This document shows, piece by piece, positions 11,640-22,092 of a stretch of 64,000 bases of DNA (position 1 is the stretch's first letter; each line of letters starts with the position of its first letter). Source of the DNA: Arachis hypogaea (lineage: Eukaryota; Streptophyta; Magnoliopsida; Fabales; Fabaceae); contig NC_092053.1 of the NCBI RefSeq assembly GCF_003086295.3, positions 115,453,905-115,517,904 of the forward strand. The letters are read 5' to 3'. The notes under the pieces are model-generated. The model was not told the origin of the DNA. It saw only the letters and a list, made by a program, of their open reading frames with translations, and searched no databases. The position numbers and the translations under genes are program-made.

Positions 11640-11986
11640 CATGGATCCATCATCCCATTCAGAGTCCTCGACTCATCTCAACCACCGTCAATTCACATTT
11701 CAGTTTCCAAACATCAACAGTTCATCATTCTTCAACTCATATATTAATCATCTTTCACATGACGTCAAACCATCCTCAGTACACCCGAAACCTACTCCTC
11801 TGTTTGCTAATTTTTCCAAATAATTATCCTTTAAATCCCTTAGACGTTTCCCATGTTTTAAACATCCAAGACTAGGCCCAAGAGTCTTAAAATGGTGTTA
11901 TAGAAGCTTACAACCTTATTAGGAAGGTAGAATAGTTGAAAACAAAGGAAAATTTGAGAAACAGGGCATGTGCGGCCGCATAGGGA

Positions 11987-12296
11987 TGTGCGTGCGCACG
12001 CCCAGGAAGATTTTAAAAGTGTGCGTACACATAGAGGCGTGCGTACGCACAGGTGTCAAAACTCTCAATGTCTGTTCGCTCGCACGACCAATGCCAGTGC
12101 CTCCAACAGACTGGCCTTCCCAACGTGTGCGTGCGCACAGGACTGTGCGTACGCACAGGTTGCAATTCTCCCTTAGGTATGTGCGCGCACACGCTGTGCT
12201 AGCACTGCAAACAGAACGCATTTCCCTGCCTGTGCATGCGCACAGGTCTATGCATCCACACAGATTAAGATTTTCGCAGGGTTGTGCGTGCGCACA
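11987..12296. repeat. Cluster of alternating purine/pyrimidine palindromes
   Basis: At least seven imperfect copies of a 14-bp palindrome of the form TGTGCGTRCGCACA: 11987-12000, 12037-12050, 12126-12139, 12144-12157 (perfect), 12179-12192, 12231-12244 and 12283-12296. A weaker one lies at 12019-12032. Each is a strict or nearly strict pyrimidine/purine alternation. The surrounding DNA is AT-rich, so the cluster stands out in composition. Overlapping short reading frames on both strands here are by-products of the repeat. Confidence 0.85.
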
Positions 12297-13850
12297 TACC
12301 AGAAACCTCAAAATTATGCAACTTAGCAAAATTTCAGATTTTCAACACCAATTTTGAATGATCATAACTTCCTCTACAAAAATCTAAATTTTACAAACTT
12401 TATATCAAATTGAAGGGTTTTTAATAAGCTTTAATTTTAAACCAATTTCAACCGATTTTTAAAACCGACGCAAAAGTTATGATCAAACAAAGTTCACCAA
12501 AAACTCACTTTTACCAAACTTCGCAATTTCCACAAATGCTTATAAAACACAACCAAAACCATACTAAACCATTCCAAACTCCATTTCTCATCAAAATCTA
12601 CCCTTTGTATCATACTACATCAATCATACCACATTTTCTTTCACATTTCATTATCCACAACCTCAATTATCACATATACAACATATCCACCAATCATCAT
12701 TATATCATTATCAATTTTCATCACCAACTCAACCATGATTGAAATTAATATTTAACAATACTCATTCATCCACATCCATCATATCTCAACTTCATCATTT
12801 AATCACAACCACAACATCAAATTGTTATACTTCATCAACACAAACAATCATCAACAACATAGAATTTCCAAACCTATCCTATGGGTCACTAGCCTATGTG
12901 TCCATGAATATTATATACTACATAGAGGAAATCGAAACCATACCTTGACTGATTCTCTATATGCACCAAAATCCAAAATGAGCACAAGCAAGCTCTCAAC
13001 TCCAAACCAAGCTTTCAATTCCACTTCAACAAGCACCAATATGTTCCAATAGCTCCCAAACTCACAATAATCAAGCTATATACATATAAATCACCACAAA
13101 TCAACCTAGGATTCAACATAAACATAATCTCACAAAGGTTCAAGAGCTCTTACCTTTTCCAATAGCTTTGGAAGCCAAAACCCAATGCAAAGCAAGGATT
13201 AGAGTGAACTTAAACATCCAAAATCACAACAACTCACTTAATCCCAAAGCCCTAAAACCGAAATTTTGGAGAAAAGAACTGAGAGGGATTCGAGATTTTT
13301 CTTACCCGTTTCTTATATGAGTTTTGTAGAGCTCTTCACGAGGAACGCGTAGCAGCAAACGGTGCGACGATCGGAGCTATGTGGCTCAAGATATGAACTA
13401 GGGAAGATTGAAGTGAATAGTGCTCAATCTCTTCTCCTCTCCCTCTTTCAATTCTGATGTGTGTGTGTTTGTGAAAGGGTAAGGTTCATTAAATGAACCT
13501 TATATATGTTGGGCTTGGGCCCAACTTGGGTCCGGTCCAACTCGTTAGCGTTTTTAGCCCGTTGGCCTAACTTCGGGCCAAACCTTTAAAATTAATGCCC
13601 GGTTTTTCATTTCTAATGTTTTTCTAAGGTTTTTTACTGTTTCCACTTTTTCTCGCGCAGCACCGGGAAGACTTGAACCGATTCAACTGCCGGTTTGTAA
13701 TTTTTCGCAGAAAACACATTTTCTGACTTAGAAAGACCTACTGAGTCCAAAAATCACATTTAAATCCTCAAATTCTCAGGCTAATATTTCGAAACCTATT
13801 TTGGGCAATTAATTACTTAATTAACCGGTTAATTAGTTGCAGTTGTTACA

Positions 13851-14404
13851 AAATCACTCTCATTAAAAGAGCGTGTACACGCGCCGAAACCCCAAAAATG
13901 TTACCTGTCTCTTCGCCTTCTAATTTGAAAAACCATTCATATCTCCTACTCAAAACTGCAATAAAGGAATTTGAAATCTCTCTCAAAATCTCTCAAAAAT
14001 CTTTCAAATTCTCTGTGGAAACTACTGCAAAATCTGGTGGTGCATTTGAGATCATTAACAAAAAACACAGAAAAAGATCAATATAGATTCCTCAAGGTAC
14101 TAACAAAACTACTTGTTATTATGTTTAGTTTCTAATTCTCCTTCACATTTCTCGCAATTCTCGCATTTCTACTAGTTCGTTTTAAGGTTTAGTGGATCGA
14201 GTTTGTTCATTTAGTAGATCGAGTTTCTCTGATTCAATTTTTTCTTGTTTTTCTCTATAACTGGGCATCGAATCAAATTGTGTTGGTATTTTATTGATTT
14301 TGATAAATAATTTGGTTCATTTCTTAGTTTAATTGAGGTTCATTTAGATCCAGAAATGTATTGGATGTGTTTTTGTTGATGATTGAGTCTTTATGACTTC
14401 TTGT
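13851..14404 (+). other. Leader-like region of a decayed transposon gene
   Basis: GC-moderate sequence with an A/C-rich, leader-like part ending in CCTCAAG before a GTACTA donor near 14096, then T-rich intron-like DNA. The same arrangement (TTCAAG followed by GTACTG) occurs near 50301, suggesting both are 5' ends of one transposon gene family. The 62-residue frame at 13898 is not recognisable. Confidence 0.35.
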
Positions 14405-14880
14405 TCAAATCAGAACCAATTTCAGTTCATTTGTGAATTAACCAAGGTTCACTTGATGCTGCTGTTAAATATTGACCAAATTTTTTATTCCTTAAGAAAT
14501 TTTGGTTCATTTCTTAGTTTAATTTATGTTCATTTGGTTTTGTTTCACTTGAATTTGTTGAACTTGTTCATGTGTGGTTGTTTAGTTTATTTTTGTTCAA
14601 ATATGAACTAATTTTGGTTTATTTGTGAATTAATTGAGGTTCACTTGATTATGCTCTTAAGTATTGACCAAATTTTTTATTCCTTAAGAAATTTTGGTTT
14701 ATTTCTTAGTTTAATGTAGGTTCATTTGGTTTCGTTTCACTTGAATTTGCTGAACTTGTTCATGTGTGGTTGTTTAGTTAGTTTTTGTTCAAATCAGAAC
14801 TAATTTTGATTCATTTGTGAATTAATTTAGGTTCGCTTGATGCTGCTGTTAAGTATTGGACAAATTTTTTTATTTCTTAC
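14405..14880. repeat. Tandem repeat with 192-bp period, about 2.5 copies
   Basis: Units begin at 14405, 14597 and 14789 with TCAAAT followed by words such as GAACTAATTTTG and GGTTCACTTGAT. The spacing is exactly 192 bp twice. A diverged further copy lies near 16395-16570. It lies in intron-like DNA of the decayed gene downstream. Confidence 0.85.
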
Positions 14881-17702
14881 TGCCAAAATGACAAAGAAGA
14901 CTATCTTAAAAAAGGAGAAGCCAATTTATGATATAAGCATATATACATTAAATTAACTCTATTTTTATGTTATAAATATATCACATAACATAATGTTTCA
15001 AATCCTTGCAGAAAACTCACGATTTGAGATGCTCAACAAGATGGATAGCTAACGTATTCGCCAACATGAGTGAATGAAAAAAATCTATCATCGAGGAAAT
15101 GAGATTTGGTGCCTTGAGAGATATTCCATCATTGAATATCTCGCACAAACTCTTGAGGAAATTGATACTTTTCTTTGATCTCTACAAAGATTCTTGGAGA
15201 CGCACTATGGAAAAATCTACATAACCCCTGCCAAAATAAGAGATGCATTAGGCCTAAATTCAAGCAGTATTATACCTTCCAGTTTTTACATTTGTATTTT
15301 TTCTTTTTGATCTTTTTGTTATTTTTATATTAATTTTTTTATTTTAAATTATTTCGATGCTGGTGCTATTGTAGGGCTAATTTTTCTGAAAAAGTTAAAT
15401 ACAGCAAACTGAATGAGCAGTAGAAAAAAATTATTGATAGCTTTAAAGGTGCTACTTTGGTGTCTTTGACAAAATCTGTGATCGAGATGAGTGTTGAATG
15501 GGAGAAAAATCTTCTGAAATTCAAGAGGATGTTCATTGTCTTCATCTAGAAATGCTTTTTGTTGCCGACAACAATAAGCACAGTCTCCCTAATCCATAAG
15601 CCACTTGCCCTTCATGTGGAGACAGCCCGAGAATAGAATTGGGCATATCATGTGTTCATCTTCTTGCTCAAAGGGAACAAAGCCCAGAAAATAGGAGAGA
15701 AACTTTCAGTTGATGGTTGTGTCTTTGTATTAATGATAATCTATTTCCATGAATCGATGTTCACTGATGCAGCAGAAGATGATGCTCCCGGGCCACCATG
15801 GGTCACGTACTGGACAAGGAGAAGGCTGGTCGACAGGATTGCCTTTTGAGGCAAAGAATGAAATGGTAACTAAAAAAGATCATTTTCCTTAAAATTTCAG
15901 TTCAGTTGCTTCTCAATTATTGTGCTAACTAAATAAGTTTCTATTTTAGGGCCTCATAAAAAAGAGCAGAGCTTAAGGGGGAAGAGAAAGAAGAAAAGAA
16001 GGAAAAAATAAAGGAAAAAGAAGAAGAAAGAAAGAAAAAAAAGAAACCTATCATTCTGCATTCGTCTTCGGAAGAAGAAACTGATTCTGAATATAAGTAT
16101 ACTTCTCACCATGACTTAACAGAAACTATCTACTTATTTAAAGTTATATATTTTTATTTTAACAATTTTTTATATGTATTGCAGAGAAGAAAAAAAAATG
16201 CAAAAAACACCACCTAAGAAACGAAAACAACCACAAAGAGTGGCAAAGAAACAAAACAAAAAAAGGAAGATTGTTCAACCGGATTCATCTTCGGAAACCG
16301 AAACTGAATCCGAAGATGAGTACGATTCAGAAATAATTATTTTATTGTTATAAATATATATTCTGTTTTTATTAATTGAGTCTTTTTGACTGCTTGTTCA
16401 AATCTGAACTAATTTCGGTTCATTGGTGAATTAATTAAGGTTCACTTGATGATGTTGATAAGTATTGACCAAATGTTTTATTCCTTATGTAATTTTGGCT
16501 CATTTCTTAGTTTAATTGAAGTTCATTTGGTTTAGGTTTACTTGAATTTGCTGAAATTGCTCATGTGTGCTTGTTTACTTAGTTATAGCTCTGATATTTG
16601 TCAGCTGTATATATTCAATGTATTTTCGGTGATGATTGAGTCATTTTGACTGCTTAACTGAGGTTCGCTTGGCTGCTTATTTCTCTGCTTGTTTTCGAAC
16701 ATGGATTGTATGTTGCAATCGTTTAAAAATTTTGGTTCATTTCATTTTGAATTAAGGTTCATCCTGATTTTAAATCAAAACTTTTTGTATGAATTTTTAG
16801 AAGCGAAGAAATAGAGGAGATAAGTAAAAAAAAAAAAGAAAAGAAATAGAAAAAAGAATGAAGAAAAAAAATGACAGTCCTGCAAAAAGAAAAGTTGCTC
16901 AGGCTGAAACACAACAAAATGACTGTAACTCGACAGACGCGCACTATGATTCACCACACACGTAAGATCTAGTTTCTTATATAAAGTTCTTTTTCTTTCT
17001 CTGCTAAGTTTTCCTAAAACCTTATATAATTTCTTTGGTTTTACTGAATATTTATTTTTTTGCTTAGACTGCCAACTATAAATTTGTGCAGTGAAAATGA
17101 ATCTGTGTTTCAAACACAGACAAGCTTGGAACAGTCTATAAACGCAACGAGAAATACCATGTAATTTCTCTTAATATTTATTTACTTCTTCTGCTTTTAA
17201 TTAGAATATCTTGGTTGATGATTTTAATTTCGTATCTTTTTTATTAGAAAAAATACACCTGAATCCTCGGTTAGACTATTTACAAGAAAAAGATGGCATG
17301 AAAAAAAGGAAAAACATAGTTTACAACCTGCAACTATGTAAGTTGACATACTTACATTGTTCTATTAAATTTAGCTAATAATAAGTTTTTTTTTTTAATT
17401 ATTGACACGAAATTTTATTTACTATGAGTAGCCCAAGAGCATATCGTGAAGAACAAATCCTTGTAGTTTGACAACAAAGTCAGTCTGAATCTCTGGATAT
17501 GTGAGTTTTTCAATTTACTTTTATATTCTAATCAATGTGCAGATTTTTAATTTACTTTACTACATTTTAACTCCTTTTCTGTTTACCTTCATTAGAGTTC
17601 CTATTGCAATTGCTCTTCTAAGTTCTCTTAAGGAAGAGCTAAAACAAGCAAAAACATTTACCTTTATCCCTTTACAAACTCAAACAGAAGAAGCTTTTGT
17701 TA

Positions 17703-18545
17703 ATGAGTAAGTTCTAGTTAAAATAATTTTTATTAGTCTTGATGCTATATCATAATAATTTTGGTTCATTTTAAAACACTTTACTGTGTAATCAAACCGC
17801 CCTCCACAATAGCAAGCTCCTGCAGAAACTTCGGCAAGGGAATCAGAGCAAGAAGCTTCTGTTAATGAGTAAGTTCTACTTAAAATTCTTTTTATTAGTT
17901 TTGATGCTATATCATAATAATTTCAGTTCATTTTAAAACACTTTACTGTATAATCCAGCTACTCTCCACAACAGCAAGCCCCCATAGAAACTTCGGCAAG
18001 GAAATCAGAGCAAGAAGCTCTTATTAATGGGTAAGTTAAAGTATATTTTTTGTCCTGAAGTTTGGCAAAAGTTTCAAAAATACTCCTAATTTTTATTCTA
18101 TTTCAATTTTGTCCCAAAAGTTTTCGATTTGCATCAAATATATCCTCGACAGCTAAATTTTCAAAAAATTTAAGACTAATCTAACAATAATGCATGAAAA
18201 TTATGCTTGATTTATTTGTATTGAGAGTTTTTCTTATGAAATTGTTGATCAATTGGTCTTAAATTTTTTGAAAAATTAGCCGTCAGGGTTATATTTGATG
18301 CAAATAAAAAACTTTTGGGACAAAATTGAAACAAAATAAAATTTAGGAGTATTTTTGAAACTTTTATCAAACTTTAGGGACAAAAAATATACTTTACCCT
18401 TCTTTTTATTAGTTTTGATGCTATATCATAATAATTTCAGTTCATTTTAAAATACTTTATTGTGTAATCCAACTGCCCTCCACAACCTTAACAGCAAACC
18501 TCCACAGAAACTTTGGCAAGAGAATCAGAGCATCCTGATAATGAG
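17703..18545 (+). repeat. Three tandem exon-plus-intron units, one split by a MITE
   Basis: A unit of roughly 140-165 bp occurs three times (from about 17706, 17868 and 18030). Each has a TAAGTT start, TTTTTATTAGT.TTGATGCTA, then a coding-like block. The blocks translate as QAPAETSARESEQEASVNE, QAPIETSARKSEQEALING and QTSTETLARESEHPDNE. The third unit is interrupted by the foldback MITE at about 18033-18399. The repeats look like serial duplication of an exon together with its intron. Confidence 0.75.
18033..18399. mobile_element. Foldback MITE with long inverted repeats
   Basis: The left arm (AAAGTATATTTTTTGTCC, about 18037 onward) is the reverse complement of the right arm ending near 18398, with arms of about 150 bp. 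Comparison with the neighbouring duplicated units shows that this block is the inserted sequence. The exact ends and the target duplication are ambiguous because the host word GTAAGTT resembles the terminus. Confidence 0.8.
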
Positions 18546-19008
18546 TAAGTTCTATTAATTAATTAAAATTTTTAAAATAAATACCAAAATATATTAATTA
18601 AATGATAATCATATGCTTCTGCATCTTAGAAGATAGAAGTATAGAACTTGAGATGGAGGAATCTCAAAAATAATCACATAAATATAGTCAAACTGAAAAG
18701 AAAAAAATTGAGGTTATAAAAGTTAATAAGCTTCCCACTTTTGAACTTGAAAAAATGGTAAATGGCACAAAAAAATATAGATTTAATATCTAGTGATTAA
18801 AGATCATATCTTTTAAAAGTTTGGTTTGGGCTATATTAAAAATAATAAGGAGAATTTTTTTTGCATGTATTGTCAACTTGGACATGACACTAAAACAGTG
18901 TTACTGGTAAAAGAGAAAAATGCTGAAGATTCTAGTCCATAAATCCTATGAAACTATTGAAATTTTTTTAAAAAAACTTCAGATTTAAGAATGTAGGAAG
19001 GGAGGTTC

Positions 19009-20882
19009 ATTTCCTTTCTTTACATGCTGAAGACACATAGAAAGGCTACTGGAATGACACGCGTTGAGAGAAAAACTAAGGGAAAGGCTAATTCTCTGCT
19101 TTGTAGCAGAACATGGGTCCCACATAGCTTTGTTTGTCGGTTACTTTTTTTTTTCACGGTATCTCCCAACTGGTCAAGGACTAATTCGTCGCGAATCTGA
19201 GCTCCATTTAAGGGTCTGTCGCTGGCCAATGGATTGCTGCATACACAAGACTTATCCAAGTGCTTATGATTATAACGTTGGGTTAACTAAAGTGTTAATT
19301 CTTTTTGTAACTAATGTTAAAACTTAAAAGTTATTGAAAAGCTGTGATGGGTTATTTTACAAAAAAAAGAGTGACTTGGATTTAAGAGGACTAACAGGTT
19401 TGGGTTTAACAAAAAAAAGACCTTAGTCTTATTACTAAGAGTGGATTGTAAGACCACAAAAAAAAGATTGGATTGGATTGAATTGACCCAAGAAAAAAAG
19501 AAGGTATGCATATCATGTTACAAAATTTTTTGTTTTTCTGAAAAGTCTTAAATAAAAATGTTATAAATAAAAAACCTATAAAAATGTGTAATTTAATAAT
19601 TAAAATTGTAACCATATTTGTTGGCGAGATAAAAGATCAATAACAATCACCTTTATTTACTTGTAACGTAGAGAGTATGGTACTCTTAATTATTTTATTA
19701 CTCAATTTCCTTATCGCTACATTTATAATTTTTATTTTTTCTAAATTGTTAATAATTTTAATTAACATAAATAAGTGAATGAAAATACAAATAAAAATAA
19801 AAAACATAAGTATGAGGGAAAAAAAAGTAAAAATAGAAAGATTATAAAAATAAATTAAAATAAAAATACGAAGGCTATGAAAATAAATAATCATAAAATT
19901 AAATAATTAGTAAAAATGATTAATATACATAGTATGGCTTATAACAGAAATAATAATTGTAGTACATATTATGTATATTAATAATTATTATTTCTATTAT
20001 AGGCCATATTATGTATATTAATAATTTTTATTAATTATTTAATTTTATAATTATTTATTTTCATAGTCTTCATATTTTTATTATAATTTATTTTTATAAT
20101 CTTTTTATTTTTACTTTTTTTCCCTCCTACTTATGTTTTTATTTTTATTTGTATTTTCATTCACTTATTTATGTTAATTGAAATTATTAACAATTTAAAA
20201 AAATAAAAATTATAAATGTAGCGATAAGGAAACTGAGTAATAAAATAATCAGGAGTACCGTCCGTACTCTAGTTACAAGTAAATAAAGGTGATTGTTATT
20301 GACAATTAATTTTTAAGAAATGCTCTTTAATTTCATAAAAAAAATTAATACTTCATTTTCAATTCAAAAATTATATTATCACTATCTTTTATCTTGCCAA
20401 CAAATATGGTCACAACTTTAATTATTAAATTACACATTTTTATAGGTTTTTTATTTATAACATTTTTATTTAAAGCTTTTCAGCAAAACAAAAAATTTTG
20501 TAACATAATAAGCATACCTCCTTTTTTTTTTGTCAATCCAATCCAATCTTTTTTTTGTGGTCTTACAATCCACTCTTAGTAATAAGACTAAGGTCTTTTT
20601 TTGCTAAACCCAAACTTGTTAGTCCTCTTGAAACCGAGTCACTCTTTTTTGTAAAATAACCCATGACAGTTTTGCAATAACTTTTAACATTAGTTATAAA
20701 AAAAAATTAATACTTTAGTTAACCCAATGTTATAACACTTGGGTAAGTAATCGACAAATAAAACTATGTGGGACCCATGTTTTGCTACAAAACAGACAGT
20801 TAGCTTTTCTTTAATTTCTCTCTCAACGCATGTCATTCCAGCAGTCTTCCCATGTGTCTTCAGCATATAAAAAAAGGAAAAG
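19009..20882. mobile_element. Large foldback element, inverted arms of about 0.9 kb
   Basis: Sequence from about 19009 to 19930 is repeated inverted from about 19985 to 20882. Examples are ATGCTGAAGACACAT near 19025 against ATGTGTCTTCAGCAT near 20853, and GTAACCATATTTGTTGGC near 19607 against GCCAACAAATATGGTC near 20394. The loop is short and AT-rich. The right arm has about 75 bp of extra sequence near 20310-20385. No transposase. A transcript would fold into a long near-perfect hairpin. A convincing target duplication was not found. Confidence 0.85.
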
Positions 20883-20924
20883 GTTTTAACATAGTAGAAT
20901 CTCCCAGATAGAAAACGTCAAATA

Positions 20925-21291
20925 GAGTTTTCATGGACTAGCCAAGAAGGGCTCGATAAAGTTTGGGTATCTAAGACAAAGATTTCTAATATTATAAGTG
21001 TATTTGAAGTCTCAAAACATCCAAAAATCAGAAGTGGTACGTAAATAATAGATGTTATATCAGAAGTGGTACCTAAATACTATTTCAATCATCTCAAATC
21101 CAAGACTAGTGATTCGGTTAAGTTTACCAACGGTATTCAAGCCAAAATTTTTGGTATTGCAAATGTGGGTTAGGATAATTATCACGTGCTTTTAATAGAT
21201 GATTTAACTCATAATCTATTGAGTGTTACTTAATTCTATAACTAATGTGATAGAGTTGTATTTAATGCATACGAATGTAAAGTTATTAATA
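20925..21291 (+). pseudogene. Ty1/copia gag-pol remnant, left part
   Basis: Conceptual fragments KVWVSKTKISNI (near 20960), KFTNGIQAKIFGIANVG (near 21120) and LLIDDLTHNLLSV followed by FNAYECKVIN (near 21190-21285) match the gag-protease region of copia elements, normally just downstream of the protease active site. Frameshifts and stops are present. The fragment resumes at 32516 after the nested insertions. Confidence 0.7.
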
Positions 21292-21625
21292 GAGTAAAAT
21301 TTTTTCTCGGTTCTTAATCATTTTGTAAATTTCATTCCATTCCATCATTAATTGAAAAATGATATTGCAGTCTTTAATTATTGTCTTTGTTAAACCTTTT
21401 ACTCCCTCTATTAATGCTACCGTCTAGAATTAACGAATGTTGTCTATGTGTACTGTTAACTCAACACATGTCAAGCAATTATTTAAGAGACAAATTATCC
21501 TTTGATGACTTAGCAAAATGTTGCATTTTAGAGAGGTCAAAAATGCTTTACTTCTTCTTTCTTTTGTTGTTCAACCAGATTTCTTGGTTTGCAAAAATTT
21601 GTTGATTTACAAAAATTTGTTGTAG

Positions 21626-21964
21626 GTGAAATTGAAACCATAAAAGCCAGATTTAAAAACTGTAGAGCCTCAAGCTCAACAAAGTGAGCAAACAAGTAAG
21701 TTCTTAATTTTGATGGATCTCTTTTACTTCTTTTTGCCTCTCAGTTTTTTACTGCATATTTTCTGACATTCAGATTCTAATGATTGAAATATATTGTTTG
21801 TAGATGAATCAAAATATGTACATGTAACATTTCAGTTGCAAAAGAATTGCTTTTTTGGCAAACACTTTCTAATAGTTGGAGATGATCCTATTCTTGGTTC
21901 TTGGGACTCTTTAGAGGGATTACCAATGATTTGGTGTTACGGGCATGTGTGGGCCATGAATTTG
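21626..21964 (+). pseudogene. Captured CBM20 (starch-binding domain) gene fragment, two exons
   Basis: Exon one (21626-21695) reads KPDLKTVEPQAQQSEQT after an in-frame stop near 21641. An intron with GTAAGT donor (21696) and TAG acceptor (ending 21803) separates it from exon two (21804-21964), which reads YVHVTFQLQKNCFFGKHFLI and then VGDDPILGSWDSLEGLP and GHVWAMNL. The phase-1 junction codon restores the frame. The G-D-x-x-x-L-G-x-W signature is that of family 20 carbohydrate-binding modules. A GTGAGT donor follows at 21965. The wording is closest, from memory, to the small plant CBM20 proteins like At5g01260 rather than to glucan water dikinases. Only part of the domain is present, so no function is expected. 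Confidence 0.75.
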
Positions 21965-22092
21965 GTGAGTATCCTCTTCAATACATAAAACTATTCTAAA
22001 AGAAGAAGAAGAAGTAAAACATTTTTGACCTCTCTAAAATGCAGTATTTTACTGAGTCACTAGAAAATAATTTGTCCTTTAAATAGTTGCTT

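Larger units (their letters stand above)
9900..13850 (-). mobile_element. Del/Tekay-like solo LTR, interrupted and possibly 5'-truncated
   Basis: Several blocks match the LTR at 22093-24833 in the same order: CGACCTGCATCTGAAAAACA near 10168, GAGAACCGGAGGTTCTCAGT near 10210, the Cys-poor AT/CA-rich middle, and GCAAACGGTGCGACGAT near 13358. The right end GTTGTTACA at 13850 is LTR-like. No internal coding region follows, so I read it as a solo LTR of a related family, in the same orientation as the full element. The left edge is uncertain (about 9880-9910), and I found no matching 5-bp target duplication. A hAT-like element splits it. Confidence 0.65.
14887..18690 (+). pseudogene. Decayed transposon-type gene resembling plant mobile-domain/Ulp1-element proteins
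   Basis: Broken exons can be read in succession. First comes a segment with FANMSE and then RFGALRDIP (about 15015-15270). Next is a segment with KGATLVSLTKSVIEMSVEWE and a later HVFIFLLKGNKAQK (about 15370-15850). Lysine/glutamate- and serine-rich exons follow (KKRKQPQRVAKKQNKKRK near 16215). This layout matches, from memory, the N-terminal 'plant mobile domain'-like proteins of legume Mutator/Ulp1 elements. I see no Ulp1 protease domain. In-frame stops occur near 15079, 15426 and 15547, so it is a pseudogene. Short introns with TAG acceptors separate the exons. Confidence 0.5.

Noticed and set aside
11987..12296. Possible CRISPR-like array because of short palindromic repeats
   Set aside because: Plant nuclear context, variable repeats, irregular spacing and no cas genes; the block is part of an LTR.
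11919..12357. Overlapping reading frames of 68-136 codons on both strands, rich in Cys/His/Arg/Thr
   Set aside because: They arise from the repeated TGTGCGTRCGCACA palindromes, which read open on both strands. No protein family resemblance.
16775..17113. Minus-strand frame of 112 codons, Phe/Ser-rich
   Set aside because: Complement of Lys-rich, A-rich exons of the decayed transposon gene; low complexity.
19637..20579. Short frames in the foldback element
   Set aside because: AT-rich Ile/Phe/Leu translations in inverted-repeat arms; no conserved protein.
21381..21605. 74-codon frame upstream of the CBM20 exons
   Set aside because: Lies mainly in the left inverted repeat of the Pack element and has no resemblance to the captured gene.
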